Source of the DNA: Bifidobacterium sp. ESL0769
GTDB lineage: Bacteria; Actinomycetota; Actinomycetes; Actinomycetales; Bifidobacteriaceae
Length of the DNA stretch: 64,000 nt
NCBI RefSeq assembly: GCF_029395495.1
Contig: NZ_CP113918.1
Coordinates: forward strand, 2,294,001 to 2,358,000
Direction of reading: 5' to 3'
The position numbers and the translations under genes are program-made. The number at the start of each line of letters is the position of its first letter. The stretch's first letter is position 1. This document shows, in pieces, positions 62,307 to 64,000 of this stretch. Under the pieces are notes generated by a model. It saw only the letters and a program-made list of their open reading frames with translations. It had not been told where the DNA came from and ran no database searches.

Positions 62307-64000
62307 TCATGCGTTGTATCGCAACCTCTTGAGCCAGATAATCAGAATTCCCAAAGCCGCAGTCAGCAAGGCAACCGGTACAATCACAAACGTCTCGGTT
62401 CCGGTCTTCGCCAGCGCCTTCTTCACCGGCCTCAACCGGGCAGAGGCACCGTTTCTGCGAACCGGATTCAGCGAAACCGGCCCATTGACACTGCCGAGCA
62501 CCGGCTTAGACGGTATGAATCCGCCACCATTACCGTTGCCGGAGCCAAGTCCGTGCGTGCCGCCATTGCCGGAACCGGAACCAGGCCCAGGCACGCTAGG
62601 CGCATGCCCGTTGCCGTTGCCGGAACCAGGCCCAGGCACACTGGGCGCATGGCCGCCGATACCCGGCCCAGACGAAGCCGGCGTGTACTTGTTGATGAAA
62701 ACCGCGGTACGGACGCTGACGCCACTGGCATCGCTCAACGTCGCAGTGACATGACGGGTGAAATCGACGTAATCATCGTAGGTCACAATCGTCAGCACAT
62801 ACTCGACGGGAGTGCCCGGAGCCGGAGTGACACGCGCATGATGATCCGTACTGTCCTCCGTGATCTTGTATCTGAACGTGTAGTGAGCCGTCGTTGGGAG
62901 CGTGAACTTGGAAGCGTCGACGAGTACCGTCTTCCGCCCAGCAGCACTGCCCGAGCCTCCCACGCGGACGCTGGAAGGCACCGCTTGCCCCTCGCCCGTG
63001 GCCGGCGCGCCGCCGATGGGAGCGATATTGAACCGGTATTGCTCGCCAGGCAGCCAATCACGGCCCAGAAGCCTCTTGACGATGACGAATCCGGTTTCTC
63101 CGGCATCCAAGGGGCCGACGAGCCCTTCGTTCTCATAGTCATCTTCGTAAGTCGGGCTGACCATTCTCGCCAATGACGGTATGCCGGCGATGGCGATGGA
63201 GCCGTGCTCGTCGGCCTTGCTGTTGATGGTCCTGTCGCCACCAACATGAGCAGTGGTGGGCGTCAGGCCCCTCGGCCCATTGACGAGCACGCGATACCCT
63301 GACCCCGATGAGACATCGTCGAACCTATAGTTTCCATGGCTGTCGGTCACGCCCTGCAGCGGATGGCCACCCGTATCCGTCACGATATGGCCCGAACCAT
63401 CAACCAACTTCACCGAGGCGTTGGGGACGACGGGCTCGCCGGGATCGTTGAGGCCATTCCTGTTGGAGTCATACCACACCGTGCCGCTGACGATGCGGTT
63501 GCAGGTCTGGGTCAGCGCGATGACATTGTTGGCGCCATCGGCCCACTGCTGTTCGTAAAAATCTCCCGCCTTGTTGCTTTGGGGCTTCAACGTGGTATCA
63601 ATGAGCAGACTGGAGCCGGCAGGCAACGTCGGAAGCTCAAACGCCATAGCCGTAACACCGCTGGAAGGCATGCTAAGCGACCTGCTGAAATCGATGCGGA
63701 CCAAGTCGTCGGCACCGTCGGGAACGGCATCAGCCGTCTTCCAAACATCCGCATGCGTATCGATCTGCGTACGAGTGATGTCTTCCGGGCTCACGCCTGC
63801 TCCCTGCAGGCTCGTATCGGTGGAATAGCGCACCACCAAGCCGCTCAGCGAAGCGCTGCCTTGCGCCTTGATGCGCACACTCTGGATCTGGTAGGTGCCA
63901 TGGAAGGTGGATAGGCTATCGTTGCCGCCATGGTGCGGCATAATCTCCACGGAGAAGGGGTTGGCTTTGCCGCTCTGCGAATAATTGCCGAACATCGAGC
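62307..64000 (-). CDS. Pilin-like surface protein with LAKTG anchor (5' end missing)
   Basis: The C-terminal 564 residues of a wall-anchored protein; the start lies beyond the window. An SdrD B-like domain is at about residues 170-240 of the visible part (SGTVWYDSNRNGLNDPGEPV). It is followed by a streptococcal-pilin-type (Spy0128) isopeptide domain (GETGFVIVKRLLGRDWLPGE ... YTFRYKITE). A Pro/Gly/Asn repeat linker (APSVPGPGSGNGNG, repeated) leads to LAKTG, a membrane segment and a KRLRYNA tail. LAxTG is the motif of class E-type sortases of actinobacteria. It may be a pilus subunit or a single stalk protein. Confidence 0.82.
   Translation of the reverse strand, partial: SMFGNYSQSGKANPFSVEIMPHHGGNDSLSTFHGTYQIQSVRIKAQGSASLSGLVVRYSTDTSLQGAGVSPEDITRTQIDTHADVWKTADAVPDGADDLVRIDFSRSLSMPSSGVTAMAFELPTLPAGSSLLIDTTLKPQSNKAGDFYEQQWADGANNVIALTQTCNRIVSGTVWYDSNRNGLNDPGEPVVPNASVKLVDGSGHIVTDTGGHPLQGVTDSHGNYRFDDVSSGSGYRVLVNGPRGLTPTTAHVGGDRTINSKADEHGSIAIAGIPSLARMVSPTYEDDYENEGLVGPLDAGETGFVIVKRLLGRDWLPGEQYRFNIAPIGGAPATGEGQAVPSSVRVGGSGSAAGRKTVLVDASKFTLPTTAHYTFRYKITEDSTDHHARVTPAPGTPVEYVLTIVTYDDYVDFTRHVTATLSDASGVSVRTAVFINKYTPASSGPGIGGHAPSVPGPGSGNGNGHAPSVPGPGSGSGNGGTHGLGSGNGNGGGFIPSKPVLGSVNGPVSLNPVRRNGASARLRPVKKALAKTGTETFVIVPVALLTAALGILIIWLKRLRYNA

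Overview
The window looks like a chromosomal segment of an actinobacterium of the Bifidobacteriaceae. The pointers are moderately GC-rich coding DNA, strong AAGGAG-type ribosome sites, four sortase-anchored surface proteins (two LPxTG, one LAxTG and one VAATG motif), a glutamine-rich DUF4190 membrane protein and several solitary AAA ATPases with nuclease-like tails. No rRNA or tRNA genes, CRISPR arrays or transposase genes were recognised, and the assignment to family is inference from gene content.

Layout. 1-4.3 kb: end of an amino-acid permease, a DUF4190 protein, and an ATPase behind four 40-bp-spaced palindromes. 4.7-8.5 kb: a D-serine catabolic operon (transporter, dehydratase, YheO-like regulator). 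8.8-11.6 kb: ilvC and an MHS-type transporter. 12-13.4 kb: remnant of a glycine-rich toxin-like C-terminus next to a two-TM protein. 13.6-17 kb: menE, menB and a MenI-like thioesterase. 17.5-20.3 kb: a possible PBECR4-type phage nuclease-like protein and a DASS anion symporter. 20.4-37.2 kb: a surface-protein region with a BspA-like LRR protein, an LPETG protein, an ATPase cassette flanked by 51-bp repeats, and a 2,946-residue adhesin whose signal-peptide region contains an 11-G tract.

37.7-47.3 kb is a gene-poor defence-type island: Abi_2/HEPN genes (one intact, one frameshifted), a membrane protein, an excisionase-type HTH protein, a DUF3039-like protein divergent from a Panacea (DUF4065) protein, small ORFs, and many short structured elements. 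These include promoter-hairpin-terminator leaders ahead of the Abi genes, at least three free-standing RNA candidates, an about 105-bp element present twice, and about 13 copies of a GGGTTATAGGCC repeat. The island ends at the stop codon of clcA. A degraded copy of the clcA-purA junction lies near 26 kb.

47.3-55.5 kb: clcA, purA, and a sugar operon (PTS IIC, LacI regulator, epimerase, kinase) with a shared palindromic operator. 56-59.4 kb: a compact operon with a lipase-type effector carrying its lipase domain at the N-terminus, two small helical partner proteins and three DUF1310 paralogues, resembling the type VII-secreted TslA lipase system of staphylococci. 59.5-64 kb: a heavy-metal P-type ATPase and the C-terminal part of a pilin-like LAxTG surface protein that runs off the window.

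The most promising leads for something undescribed are the RNA-rich Abi island, the lipase/DUF1310 locus, and the poly-G giant adhesin with a Trp-every-nine-residues wall region.
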